15,039 bases of DNA from an uncultured Rikenella sp. (GCF_910577125.1 NZ_CAJTMN010000050.1:1-15039), one strand, 5' to 3'; counted from the first letter of the stretch, positions 1 to 7,188 are shown. The notes: generated from the sequence alone by a model not told the origin. Made by a program: numbers and translations.

Positions 1-340
1 GGGCCGGAGCCACCCCAGGCGTAGGCCTGCAACTCGGCGGTGCTCGTTTCCGGCCACGCTGGCTCCGACCTGCTCCAGCCCCGCCCAATCTTCTACCCCA
101 TTCGGCCTGTCGTCCACCCCCGAGGCGCTTCGTGCTTGGGCGACAAGGCCGGCGGCCCGACGGGCCGCAAAAGCTCTGCTCAATCCTTTGCCGTTTCGGG
201 CTGCGCGCTCCCCGGGTGGGCCGAAGGCCCAGCGCGCAAGCCCGGCGATTCTGCGAATCGCGCTACTCGCTCTCGGCCCAAAGCACTGCCCCGTGTCCGC
301 CTCCCTGCGGCTCTGCCGCCCCACTTTTCCGCGCGCCTTT

Positions 341-384
341 GGGAAATCTTGTTCAAACACGACTGCGTGTTTGAATGATTTCCC
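341..384. repeat. Compound long hairpin
   Basis: Outer arms GGGAAATC (341-348) and GATTTCCC (377-384) enclose a perfect 10-bp stem, TTCAAACACG (352-361) and CGTGTTTGAA (366-375), with loop ACTG. This is the strongest fold in the first 880 bases. There is no T-tract on either side that would make it a standard intrinsic terminator. Confidence 0.8.
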
Positions 385-501
385 TTTTAAGGCGTGGCTC
401 GCGGGTTTTGGCACTTTTTCAGTCAGTCGCCCGCGGCAATTCTTGCCGAATTGGCTCACCGCCAATCGGCAGAATATGCCCTCTTTGGCGGGCGGGCGAC
501 T

Positions 502-539
502 GTCGAGCTTCGACTGCGCTCGGGCCGCGCGGGCCCCAC
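502..539. repeat. Intergenic direct repeat A, copy 1
   Basis: The 28 bases 505-532 recur exactly at 743-770, beginning GAGCTTCGACTGCGCTC and running on through CGGGCCGCGCGG. The first part can fold with GAGC pairing to GCTC. Similar flanking sequence extends a few bases each side. Copy 1 is followed by the GTGGACGGG-plus-hairpin module at 545-569. Confidence 0.85.
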
Positions 540-630
540 GTCCCGTGGACGGGCAAAACTTCGTTTTGCTGCAGCTGGGTCAGCCCAAAACTTCGCACCG
601 GATGGAACTGCCCTGCGCGGGCGGCGGCCG

Positions 631-705
631 GCTAATAAGGCAGAAAGAACCCCAATAAAACGCCCGGTGGGCGCCCCGGCGGGACGGAGCGATACTGCGT
701 ATCGC
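631..705. repeat. Repeat module B, copy 1 (TAAGGCAG module with two hairpins)
   Basis: Begins near TAATAAGGCAGAAAGAACCC and is followed by AATAAAAC, a triloop hairpin (arms CGCCC 661-665 and GGGCG 669-673), a GGGACGG motif (681-687) and a second hairpin (GCGATAC/GTATCGC, 689-705). The same order occurs at 775-847, where both hairpins have different but still complementary stems. Confidence 0.75.
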
Positions 706-739
706 TTACCAGTTTACTACTCCCACTTTTTCCGCGCGT

Positions 740-777
740 GTTGAGCTTCGACTGCGCTCGGGCCGCGCGGCCCCACT
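740..777. repeat. Intergenic direct repeat A, copy 2
   Basis: Second copy of the repeat at 502-539, identical over 743-770. Here it is followed by the TAAGGCAG module rather than by GTGGACGGG, so the modules occur in a different order from the first copy. Confidence 0.85.
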
Positions 778-847
778 TAGTAAGGCAGAGATAACCCTAA
801 ACAAAACACCCTATGGGTGCGTGGACGGGAAATGCTTACGCATTTCC
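775..847. repeat. Repeat module B, copy 2
   Basis: Contains TAGTAAGGCAGAGATAACCC, then ACAAAAC, hairpin CACCC-TAT-GGGTG (807-819), GTGGACGGG (821-829) and hairpin GGAAATGC-TTAC-GCATTTCC (828-847). Relative to copy 1 the first stem carries a compensated G-C to A-T change, and the second stem is wholly different yet perfectly paired. The GTGGACGGG plus hairpin unit also occurs at 545-569 with a third stem sequence. Confidence 0.75.
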
Positions 848-882
848 ACTATCAGTCGCAGCCCAATCCTTGTTTTGGGTAC

Positions 883-916
883 AAAAAAGCCTTCCCCTGT
901 TGACAGAGGAAGGCTT
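883..916 (-). terminator. Rho-independent terminator of the fumarase gene
   Basis: Arms 887-895 (AAGCCTTCC) and 908-916 (GGAAGGCTT) pair perfectly, with an inner CTGT/ACAG extension. On the minus strand the stem runs directly into six or more T residues (A-tract 883-888 on the plus strand). It lies 25 bases past the fumarase stop codon. Confidence 0.9.
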
Positions 917-941
917 GATGCTATGAAAAGAGGCTCCGGAA

Positions 942-2552
942 TCAGTGTGCGAACTCGGCGAAGAAGTCGTTCCCCTTGTCGTCCACGATGATGAAAGCCG
1001 GGAAGTTTTCGACATAAATCTTCCGCACCGCCTCCATCCCCAGCTCCGGGAAGTCCACCACTTCGACCGACTTGATGCTGTTCTTCGCCAGCACCGCCGC
1101 CGGCCCGCCGATCGAACCGAGATAGAACCCGCCGTGCTTCTTGCAGGCGTCCGTCACCGCCTTCGAACGGTTCCCCTTGGCCACCATCACCATCGAACCG
1201 CCGTGATCCTGGAACAAGTCCACATACGGGTCCATCCGTCCCGCCGTCGTCGGCCCGAACGAGCCCGAAGCCATACCGTTCGGCGTCTTGGCCGGCCCCG
1301 CATAGTAGATCGGATGGTTCTTGAAGTACTCCGGCATCGGTTTGCCCTCATCCAACATCTGTTTGATCCGGGCATGCGCGATATCGCGCGCCACAATCAG
1401 CGTCCCCTTGATATTCAGGCGCGTCTTGATCGGATATTTGGTCAGCTCCGCCCGCACGGCGTCCATCCCCTTGTCGAGGTCGATCTCTACCGCCGGCGTC
1501 AGCCCCGGAGCCTCCGTCGGCAGGAAGCGGGCCGGATTTTTCTCCAGCTGTTCGAGGAAAATCCCCTCTTCCGTAATCTTCGCCTTGATGTTACGGTCGG
1601 CCGAGCAGCTCACTCCGATTCCCACCGGACAGCTCGCCGCATGGCGCGGCAGCCGGATCACCCGCACGTCGTGCACCAGATACTTGCCGCCGAACTGAGC
1701 CCCCACGCCTGATTCCTGACAGATTTTTTTGATTTTCTCCTCCCATTCGAGGTCGCGGAACGCCCGTCCCCCTTCGTTCCCCGTGGTGGGCAGGTTGTCG
1801 TAGTAGTGTGCCGAAGCCTTCTTCACCGTAGCGAGGTTGGCCTCCGCCGACGTCCCTCCGATCACCACCGCCAGGTGGTACGGCGGGCAGGCCGATGTCC
1901 CGAGATCCTTGATTTTGTCCTTGATGAATTGCGTCAGCGACGCTTCGTTCAGCAGCGCCTTGGTCTGCTGGTAGAGGAAAGTCTTGTTCGCAGAGCCCCC
2001 TCCCTTGGTCAGGAAGAGGAACTTGTAGGCCATCCCCTGTTCGGCATAGATGTCGATCTGGGCCGGCAGGTTGGTCGCGCTGTTCTTCTCTTCGGTCATC
2101 GTGAAAGGCACCACCTGCGAGTAGCGCAGGTTGCAGTCCCTGTAGGTCTCGTAGACCCCTTTCGAGAGCCACTCCGCGTCGTTCGCCCCCGTGTAGACAT
2201 CCTCGCCCTTCTTTCCGATCACGATGGCCGTCCCGGTGTCCTGACACGTCGGCAGTTCGCCGGCAGCCGCCACCGTCTGGTTCAGCAGCATGGTGTAGGC
2301 CACGAACTTGTCGTTGTCGCTCGCCTCGGGATCCTTCAGGATGTCGGCCAGCTGCTGGAGGTGCGAAGCGCGCAGGAAGAACGATACGTCGCGGAACGCC
2401 TCCCGCGCCAGCAGGTTCAGCCCCTCCGGCTCGACGCGGAGCACCCGGCGGCCGCCGCACGTTTCGACACGGACATACTCTTTGGTCAGGAGACGGTATT
2501 CGGTCGTGTCTTCCGACAGCGGGAACGGCTCCTGGTAGTTGAATTCAGACAT
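942..2552 (-). CDS. fumA: Fumarate hydratase, class I (iron-sulfur, FumA/FumB type)
   Basis: This enzyme interconverts fumarate and malate in the cytoplasm, within the TCA cycle or, in anaerobic Bacteroidales, the reductive branch toward fumarate respiration. The 536-residue protein is close in length and sequence to the E. coli FumA/FumB single-chain class I enzymes. The [4Fe-4S] ligands appear to be C103 (PTCQDTG), C222 (ACPPYH) and C316 (VSCSADRN), offset by two from the FumA cysteines as I recall them. The N-terminal alpha domain carries PTCQDTG and KGGGSANK. The C-terminal beta domain carries HPIYYAGPAKTP, GPTTAGRMD and CKKHGGFYLGSIGGPAA. The ATG start gives the family N-terminus (EFNYQEPFPL). 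A -7 box lies 31 bases upstream and a strong terminator follows the stop. The class is oxygen-sensitive, which fits an anaerobe. The family assignment is very secure; FumA versus FumB is not meaningful here. Confidence 0.97.
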   Translation of the reverse strand: MSEFNYQEPFPLSEDTTEYRLLTKEYVRVETCGGRRVLRVEPEGLNLLAREAFRDVSFFLRASHLQQLADILKDPEASDNDKFVAYTMLLNQTVAAAGELPTCQDTGTAIVIGKKGEDVYTGANDAEWLSKGVYETYRDCNLRYSQVVPFTMTEEKNSATNLPAQIDIYAEQGMAYKFLFLTKGGGSANKTFLYQQTKALLNEASLTQFIKDKIKDLGTSACPPYHLAVVIGGTSAEANLATVKKASAHYYDNLPTTGNEGGRAFRDLEWEEKIKKICQESGVGAQFGGKYLVHDVRVIRLPRHAASCPVGIGVSCSADRNIKAKITEEGIFLEQLEKNPARFLPTEAPGLTPAVEIDLDKGMDAVRAELTKYPIKTRLNIKGTLIVARDIAHARIKQMLDEGKPMPEYFKNHPIYYAGPAKTPNGMASGSFGPTTAGRMDPYVDLFQDHGGSMVMVAKGNRSKAVTDACKKHGGFYLGSIGGPAAVLAKNSIKSVEVVDFPELGMEAVRKIYVENFPAFIIVDDKGNDFFAEFAH

Positions 2553-2583
2553 GGTGATCGAGTTATTTGGTAAGCACTGAGGA

Positions 2584-2591
2584 CAAAGTTA
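2584..2591 (-). promoter_or_regulatory. Bacteroidetes -7 box of the fumarase gene
   Basis: On the minus strand the sequence reads TAACTTTG, an exact match to TAnnTTTG, ending 31 bases before the ATG. No convincing -33 TTTG is visible at the expected distance, so the call rests on the -7 box and its position. Confidence 0.6.
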
Positions 2592-2632
2592 CTGTTTTTT
2601 CCGTAACAGCGCATCGGGTGCCCGCCCCTTTT

Positions 2633-4009
2633 CTAACTCGTTTTCGAACCCGGCTGCCGGTCGTCGCGGGCGATCTCCTCGACGTCGAGCCCCGAAGGGC
2701 GCTGGAACATCCGCAGGCCGAACAGCGGCAGACAGGCCATCACATACTCCATTGTCGAGCGCCGGACAGCATCGTAGGCGTATTCGCTTTCGGTGTTGCG
2801 GGCGAAGGCGTAGACTTCGAAGACGAGCCCCGTCTCGGTCACTTCGGTCAGGTAGCGGGCGAAGGTCAGCATCCGCGGGTTGAGCTGCGGGTGGCGGAAG
2901 AGCCAGACCTCCATGTGGGCCCGGAACAGGGCGAGATTGGTCAGGTACTGCGGACTGCTCGACCGGGCGAGCCTGACGGCCGCCTCCGCTTCGGAGTGCG
3001 TCAGCGGGTCTTCGGCCATCCGTTGCAGCAGGGTGTCGTCGGCCCGGGCGATCGAGGCGACGTCCAGCCGGAACCGGCAGGTGAACCGCCGGCCGGCGCT
3101 CTCCTCCATGCACCGCCAGTTGATGAAGGATTCCGAGACCATCGAATAGATCGGAATCGTCGTGACGGTGTTGTCCCAGTTCTGCACTTTCACCGAGTTG
3201 AGGTTGATGTCGAGCACGATGCCGTCGGCCTGTTTGCCGGGCATCTCGATCCAGTCGCCCGGCCGGAGCATGTCCTGCGCCGCCAGCTGGATCGAGGCGA
3301 CGAAGTCGAGCAGCGTGTCCCGGAAGATCAGTGACAGAACGGCGGCGGCGGCTCCCAGACCGACGAAAAGCCGGACGGGGCTCTCCTGCAACAGGGCGGC
3401 GACGATCAGGATGGCGGTGACAAAGGCGACCAGGATCTTGCCGACCTGGACATAGCCTTTGATCGAACGCAGCTGGGCCTCGGGCCGCCGCTGATAGAGG
3501 TCGTTGAGGGCGTCGAGCACCGAAAAACCGACGAGCATCGCCGTGAAAAAGAGGGCGCAGCGGGTCGCGATCCGCACTGCCTCGATCAGTCCGGGCGTAA
3601 AACCGCGGAAAAAGGTGTTGACGCTGAAGAGAATGACGCCGAGCGGGATCAGGTAGAGGGCCCGGCGGTAGAATTTGCGTTCGAACAGGATGCCGACGAT
3701 CGCATGCCGGGAGCGTTTCGACCACCGCCGGATCAGGGTGAGACCGAGACGGAAAAGCACCCGGTCGATCAGCCAGACGGTGAGAACCAGCCCGGCGCAG
3801 ACGGCCAGAAACGTGAGCGTGTCGCACCACCATGCCGAGATGCCGAGCCCGGCGAGCCATTGACTGAAGTCCTGCACGACCCAGAATTTCGAGGCCGGGA
3901 CGTAGGGGGCGGCATCTGCGGCCGAAGCCTGTCGCAGCAGGGTCTCTGCGGCTCCGCCGCCGGTGCCGGACAGGTGTCCGATGAGGGGAATGTGGCTCGA
4001 AAGGTTCAT
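2633..4009 (-). CDS. MscS-family mechanosensitive ion channel, YbdG-like
   Basis: Probable inner-membrane channel that opens under membrane tension and protects against osmotic shock. With the chosen ATG the protein has 458 residues. Predicted membrane segments lie near 62-84, 116-134, 144-166 and 186-207, followed by the pore-lining MscS helix at about 214-245. The MscS beta domain follows, with MLRPGDWIEMPGKQADG (247-263), VKVQNWDNTVTTIPIYS (273-289) and FINWR; these strings resemble E. coli YbdG rather than minimal MscS. A soluble C-terminal domain runs to the end. An in-frame GTG at 4042 would add 11 residues; I prefer the ATG, but no ribosome site decides it. The gene is 80 bases upstream of the fumarase gene on the same strand, and that gap contains the fumarase -7 box. 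Family certain, subfamily likely; ion selectivity cannot be read from sequence. Confidence 0.92.
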   Translation of the reverse strand: MNLSSHIPLIGHLSGTGGGAAETLLRQASAADAAPYVPASKFWVVQDFSQWLAGLGISAWWCDTLTFLAVCAGLVLTVWLIDRVLFRLGLTLIRRWSKRSRHAIVGILFERKFYRRALYLIPLGVILFSVNTFFRGFTPGLIEAVRIATRCALFFTAMLVGFSVLDALNDLYQRRPEAQLRSIKGYVQVGKILVAFVTAILIVAALLQESPVRLFVGLGAAAAVLSLIFRDTLLDFVASIQLAAQDMLRPGDWIEMPGKQADGIVLDINLNSVKVQNWDNTVTTIPIYSMVSESFINWRCMEESAGRRFTCRFRLDVASIARADDTLLQRMAEDPLTHSEAEAAVRLARSSSPQYLTNLALFRAHMEVWLFRHPQLNPRMLTFARYLTEVTETGLVFEVYAFARNTESEYAYDAVRRSTMEYVMACLPLFGLRMFQRPSGLDVEEIARDDRQPGSKTS

Positions 4010-4097
4010 TTCGGAAGTGGGTTGAGCTTGATGGGCGTACACCCCGGATGTCGTGCAAAAGATGTGCCTTGATGCGGTTTCGGCGGTGTGTCGGATG

Positions 4098-4136
4098 AAA
4101 AAAGAGCGTCTCTTCGGTCGAAACCGAAGAGACGCT
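4098..4136 (-). terminator. Rho-independent terminator of the small lipoprotein gene
   Basis: Perfect 14-bp stem, arms 4105-4118 (AGCGTCTCTTCGGT) and 4123-4136, loop CGAA. The minus strand runs into a T6 tract (A-tract 4098-4103). It lies 70 bases past the lipoprotein stop and before the MscS gene, so it should separate the two transcripts. Confidence 0.9.
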
Positions 4137-4205
4137 GTGTGTGTGACTTCACCGCGCTATTTCTGGCTGCGGGAAGTTTCGGACTCGTCGATGCGAGTCG
4201 TCTGA

Positions 4206-4412
4206 TTACTCAGCTGCAGCGGTCGAGTCGCAAACTGCGGTCGAGTCGCAGCAGGCAGCGCTGTCCACAGCTACTGAATCTACGACGATCGTTTCGCTCA
4301 TTTCAACGACAGCGGTGGTGTCGGTGTTTTCGTTGTTGGCAGCACCGTTACCGCAAGCGGCGAAACCGGCAGCCAGAGCGGCTACGCAAGCGAATTGGAA
4401 AAGTTTTTTCAT
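4206..4412 (-). CDS. Small Asp-Ser/Cys-rich lipoprotein, unknown function
   Basis: A 68-residue protein starting MKKLFQFACVAALAAGF with a lipobox-like AAC ending in C20, so it is probably exported and lipid-anchored after signal cleavage. The mature part is only about 49 residues: an Asn/Thr-rich stretch, then a repetitive tail containing VDSVAVDSA and CDSTAVCDST, with three cysteines (C54, C55, C61) and four DS units. The tail repeat is also visible in DNA as two copies of GTCGAGTCGCA near 4223-4253. The longer open frame to 4616 uses a TTG, overlaps the miaB promoter and would bury the signal peptide, so the ATG at 4412 is chosen. A -7 box lies 35 bases upstream and a terminator follows, so it is probably monocistronic. 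I recognise no family; the cysteines suggest metal binding or disulfides, which is speculation. Confidence 0.8.
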   Translation of the reverse strand: MKKLFQFACVAALAAGFAACGNGAANNENTDTTAVVEMSETIVVDSVAVDSAACCDSTAVCDSTAAAE

Positions 4413-4447
4413 GACAGGTATGTGTGTTAGTGATGTTAAAACCGCTG

Positions 4448-4455
4448 CAAAGGTA
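4448..4455 (-). promoter_or_regulatory. Bacteroidetes -7 box of the small lipoprotein gene
   Basis: The minus strand reads TACCTTTG, matching TAnnTTTG, 35 bases upstream of the ATG. A TTTTGTTG stretch (4478-4485) lies 22-25 bases further up and could be a slightly over-spaced -33 element. The surroundings are AT-rich, unlike the rest of the window. Confidence 0.6.
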
Positions 4456-4621
4456 TACCTTTTTCCGAGAAATGGTACAACAAAATAAAAATTTTTGCAA
4501 AATATAAACCGCCTGATTTTCAGCGGATGAACCGAAAAGCGGACGGAACGCCCGCCGCGGAACGGATTCCGGTGTTTCGGCGGGGGAGGGAAGAAAGGGT
4601 GCGGGCCTGCGAACAAAAGCG

Positions 4622-4629
4622 TATCTTTG
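4622..4629 (+). promoter_or_regulatory. Bacteroidetes -7 box of miaB
   Basis: TATCTTTG matches TAnnTTTG exactly and ends 25 bases before the miaB ATG. No clear -33 element is seen. Confidence 0.6.
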
Positions 4630-4654
4630 TCGGGTCGAACCGAAAAATCAGGTT

Positions 4655-6004
4655 ATGAGCGCTTCCGATTATCGCCTCGCCGGCCGGCCGGGCGAGGGAA
4701 AATTCTATATCGAGACCTACGGCTGTCAGATGAATCAGAGCGACAGCGAGGTGGTGGTGGCCGTGATGCAGCAGGCGGGGTTCACTTATACCGATTCGCT
4801 GGACGAGGCGGATGTGGTGCTGGTCAACACGTGTGCGATCCGCGACAATGCCGAACAGCGCATCTGGGGCCGGCTGGCCGAGTTCCGGGAGGTGAAGCGC
4901 CGGCGGCCGTGGATGTTGGTGGGCATCATCGGCTGCATGGCCGAGCGGCTCAAGGATCGGCTCATCGAGCAGGAGAAGGTGGTGGACATCGTGGTGGGGC
5001 CGGACGGTTATCGTTCGCTGCCGGATCTGGTGCGGCAGGCGGCCGGGGGGGCGAAAGCGGTGAATGTGCTGCTCTCGCGCGAGGAGACGTACGCCGAGAT
5101 CAGCCCGGTGCGGCTGGATAAAAATGGGGTGACGGCCTTTGTCAGCATCATGCGGGGGTGCAACAATATGTGTTCGTACTGTGTGGTGCCCTACACGCGG
5201 GGGGTGGAGCGGAGCCGCGATGCGGAGACGATTTTGGCGGAGGTGCGCGATCTGTTCGGACGGGGGTATCGCGAGGTGACGCTCCTGGGGCAGAATGTCA
5301 ATTCGTATCGTTACGGGGAGGTGAATTTTGCGGCTTTGCTGGCGCGGGTGGCCGAGGTGTCGCCGCTGTTGCGGGTGCGTTTTTCGACTTCGCACCCGAA
5401 GGATTTCTCGGACGAGCTGATCGAGACGATGGCGCGGTATCCGAACATCTGCCGGGCGATCCACCTGCCGGCCCAGTCGGGGTCGTCGCGGATGCTGGAG
5501 TTGATGAACCGGCGCTACACGCGGGAGTGGTATCTGGATCGGATCGCGGCCATCCGGCGGGTGTTGCCGGAGTGTGCGATCTCGACCGACCTGATCGCCG
5601 GTTTCTGCACCGAGACGCAGGAGGATCACGAGGCGACGCTGTCGCTGATGCGCGAGGCGGGCTATGCTTTCGCCTATATGTTCAAGTACTCGGAGCGGCC
5701 GAACACCAAGGCGCAGCGGACGATGCGGGACGATGTGCCGGAGGAGGTGAAGACGGCGCGGCTGACGGAGATCATCGACCTGCAGAACGAGTTGTCGCTG
5801 GCTTCGAACCGGGCGGATGTGGGGCGGCATGTCGAGGTGCTGATCGAGGGCCGTTCGAAACGGTCGGCGGACGAGGTCTACGGACGGACGTCGCAGAATA
5901 AGGTGGTGATTCTGCCGCGGATGAATTTCCTGCCGGGCGATTACGTGCAGGCGCTGATTACGGACTGTTCGTCGGCGACGCTGATCGGCGTGCCGCTCGG
6001 ATAG
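4655..6004 (+). CDS. miaB: tRNA-2-methylthio-N6-dimethylallyladenosine synthase MiaB
   Basis: Radical-SAM methylthiotransferase that converts i6A37 to ms2i6A37 in tRNAs reading UNN codons. The 449-residue protein has the full family architecture. The N-terminal UPF0004 domain carries cluster cysteines C24 (YGCQMN), C60 (NTCAIRDNAEQR) and C94 (GCMAE). The radical-SAM core carries C169, C173 and C176 in MRGCNNMCSYCVVPYTRG. A C-terminal TRAM RNA-binding domain covers about 385-449. The NTCAIRDNAEQR and CVVPYTRGVERSR strings point to MiaB rather than MtaB or RimO. The ATG at 4655 lies 25 bases after a -7 box. The gene diverges from the small lipoprotein and converges on holA with a 28-base gap that has no obvious terminator. 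No residue essential to the family is missing. Confidence 0.97.
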   Translation: MSASDYRLAGRPGEGKFYIETYGCQMNQSDSEVVVAVMQQAGFTYTDSLDEADVVLVNTCAIRDNAEQRIWGRLAEFREVKRRRPWMLVGIIGCMAERLKDRLIEQEKVVDIVVGPDGYRSLPDLVRQAAGGAKAVNVLLSREETYAEISPVRLDKNGVTAFVSIMRGCNNMCSYCVVPYTRGVERSRDAETILAEVRDLFGRGYREVTLLGQNVNSYRYGEVNFAALLARVAEVSPLLRVRFSTSHPKDFSDELIETMARYPNICRAIHLPAQSGSSRMLELMNRRYTREWYLDRIAAIRRVLPECAISTDLIAGFCTETQEDHEATLSLMREAGYAFAYMFKYSERPNTKAQRTMRDDVPEEVKTARLTEIIDLQNELSLASNRADVGRHVEVLIEGRSKRSADEVYGRTSQNKVVILPRMNFLPGDYVQALITDCSSATLIGVPLG

Positions 6005-6032
6005 GGGCGTCCGCGGCCGGAGCGGGCCGGCA

Positions 6033-7112
6033 TCAGAGCATGGCGATGCGGAGGATCAGTTCGCGGAGCAGCTCGCCGTCGTCGGCCGAGCCGGCGTTCA
6101 TCCCTTTCGATTTCATGTCGAACTCGCGCAGCCAGCCCAAGATGGTAAATACTTTCGCATTGGGGTAGTTGGCCGCGGCACCGATGTACTCTTTGGCGAA
6201 AAACGGGGCGGGCAGTTTGAGCAGTTTGGCGACCTCCGCTTCCGACAGTCCGGCCATCGCCGGGCGTCCCTGCTTGCGGTTCTCCCACTGGGCGATCCCG
6301 AGCGTGACGATTCGCTGGAAGTGATAGAACAGGGTGGCCAGCGTCGCGGGCAGCGGATTGTCTTTCGGGTTGGCCGCGAAGTGGTCGGCGATTTTCAGGG
6401 CCCGTGCCATGTCCCGCTCCGACAGGGCCCGCGTCAGTTCGAAGTTGTTGTAATCCTTGCTGATGCCGATATTCTGCTCGATGTGGAGGGCCGTAATCTC
6501 CCGCGTGTCCGCAGGCAGCCGGGTGAAGAGCTTTTCGACCTCGTTATCGATCTTTTGCAGCTCTGTCCCCAGGTGGTCTGCCAGCATCTGGATGGCTTTC
6601 GGCTCGATGCGGCATCCTTTCGCGGCGAAGAGGTCGCGGATCCACCCCTCCATCTCGTAATCCCGCGGCGCGGAGGCCTCTAAAACCACCGCTCCGGGGC
6701 AGCCGGCGAGTTGTTTGTAGACTGCCGACCGTTTGTCGAAACTCTTCCCCTTGTAGCAAATCACCAGCACGGTACTGGCCAGTGGCTGCTGGGCGTACAC
6801 GCCCAGTGCGTCGAAATTGCGCATGGCCTGCGCTTCGCGGACGATCACGACCTGTCGCTGGCTCATCATCGGGTAGCGGCGGCAGAGCGATACGACGGCC
6901 GGCCCGTCGGTCTCTTTGCCGTAGACGACCGTCTGGTTGAATTCCCGTTCGCTGTCGCTCAGCGCGTGGGCGGCGATGTAAGCCGAAATCTTGTCCGTAT
7001 AGAATCCCTCTTCGCCGCTCAGCAGGTAGAGCGGGGCGTATCGTCCCTGCTGCAGCTCGGCCAGAATCCGGCCGGCCGCTTGCTGGGTGTCTCTGAAATT
7101 TTGCTTGGCCAT
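6033..7112 (-). CDS. holA: DNA polymerase III delta subunit (HolA)
   Basis: Clamp-loader subunit that opens the beta sliding clamp during replication. The protein has 359 residues from the ATG at 7112. It begins MAKQNFRDTQQAAGRI and soon shows the family's N-terminal segment YAPLYLLSGEEGFYTDKI (about 26-42), the equivalent of the degenerate nucleotide-binding region. The C-terminal collar domain includes ISKDYNNFELTRALSERD and LFYHFQRIV, as in other Bacteroidetes HolA proteins. An upstream in-frame ATG at 7331 is rejected because that extension would read through the secG 3' end and its terminator. A -7 box ends only 9 bases before the chosen ATG, so the message may be almost leaderless. The family is diverse, but the combination of motifs and length is convincing. 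Confidence 0.9.
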   Translation of the reverse strand: MAKQNFRDTQQAAGRILAELQQGRYAPLYLLSGEEGFYTDKISAYIAAHALSDSEREFNQTVVYGKETDGPAVVSLCRRYPMMSQRQVVIVREAQAMRNFDALGVYAQQPLASTVLVICYKGKSFDKRSAVYKQLAGCPGAVVLEASAPRDYEMEGWIRDLFAAKGCRIEPKAIQMLADHLGTELQKIDNEVEKLFTRLPADTREITALHIEQNIGISKDYNNFELTRALSERDMARALKIADHFAANPKDNPLPATLATLFYHFQRIVTLGIAQWENRKQGRPAMAGLSEAEVAKLLKLPAPFFAKEYIGAAANYPNAKVFTILGWLREFDMKSKGMNAGSADDGELLRELILRIAML

Positions 7113-7121
7113 ATCTTCCCC

Positions 7122-7129
7122 CAAAGATA
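7122..7129 (-). promoter_or_regulatory. Bacteroidetes -7 box of holA
   Basis: The minus strand reads TATCTTTG, matching TAnnTTTG, with only 9 bases between it and the holA ATG. A start about 5-7 bases past the box would leave a leader of just a few bases. It supports ATG 7112 over the longer frame. Confidence 0.6.
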
Positions 7130-7150
7130 ACGTTTTCGGGCGGATGAAAA

Positions 7151-7188
7151 CAAAAATCCCGTTTCGTTCCTGCGAACGAAACGGGATT
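7151..7188 (-). terminator. Rho-independent terminator after secG
   Basis: Perfect 15-bp stem, arms 7155-7169 (AATCCCGTTTCGTTC) and 7174-7188, loop CTGC. On the minus strand it is followed by a T-tract (A-run 7152-7156 and further A residues upstream on the plus strand). It lies about 30 bases past the secG stop and ends the minus-strand operon before the holA promoter. Confidence 0.92.

Larger units (their letters stand above)
1..882. repeat. Gene-free block: mosaic of hairpins and repeat modules
   Basis: No convincing gene lies here. The open frames overlap one another, are low-complexity Pro/Arg/Ala-rich and match no family I know; none was found on the minus strand. The block holds a close series of perfect short hairpins, mostly with triloops: arms 152-158/162-168 (loop GAC), 217-222/226-231 (GAA), 245-251/255-261 (TGC), 307-311/315-319 (TCT), 352-361/366-375 (ACTG) inside an outer stem 341-348/377-384, 437-442/448-453, 553-559/563-569 (TTC), 661-665/669-673 (GGT), 689-695/699-705 (TGC), 807-811/815-819 (TAT) and 828-835/840-847 (TTAC). 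A longer-range inverted repeat pairs 5-12 with 60-67. Several flanks recur as direct repeats, listed separately. It could be clustered REP-like elements or one long structured RNA; the sequence alone does not decide. Confidence 0.7.

Noticed and set aside
40..744. Four to five overlapping plus-strand open frames (80-156 codons)
   Set aside because: They overlap one another in different frames, are Pro/Arg/Ala-rich, match no family and run through the hairpin repeats. High GC makes stop codons rare, so they are best read as chance frames.
1..882. CRISPR array
   Set aside because: Repeats are few, unevenly spaced and differ in internal stem sequence; there are no uniform spacers and no cas genes.
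2567..3334. Plus-strand frames opposite the fumarase and MscS genes
   Set aside because: Antisense to convincing genes, low-complexity composition, no family features.
4413..4616. N-terminal extension of the small lipoprotein from a TTG at 4616
   Set aside because: It would place a signal peptide in the middle of the protein and overlap the divergent promoter region of miaB.
4520..5830. 436-codon minus-strand frame opposite miaB
   Set aside because: It is wholly antisense to a textbook miaB, is rich in His/Arg/Pro as expected from the complement of GC-rich codons, and shows no domain.
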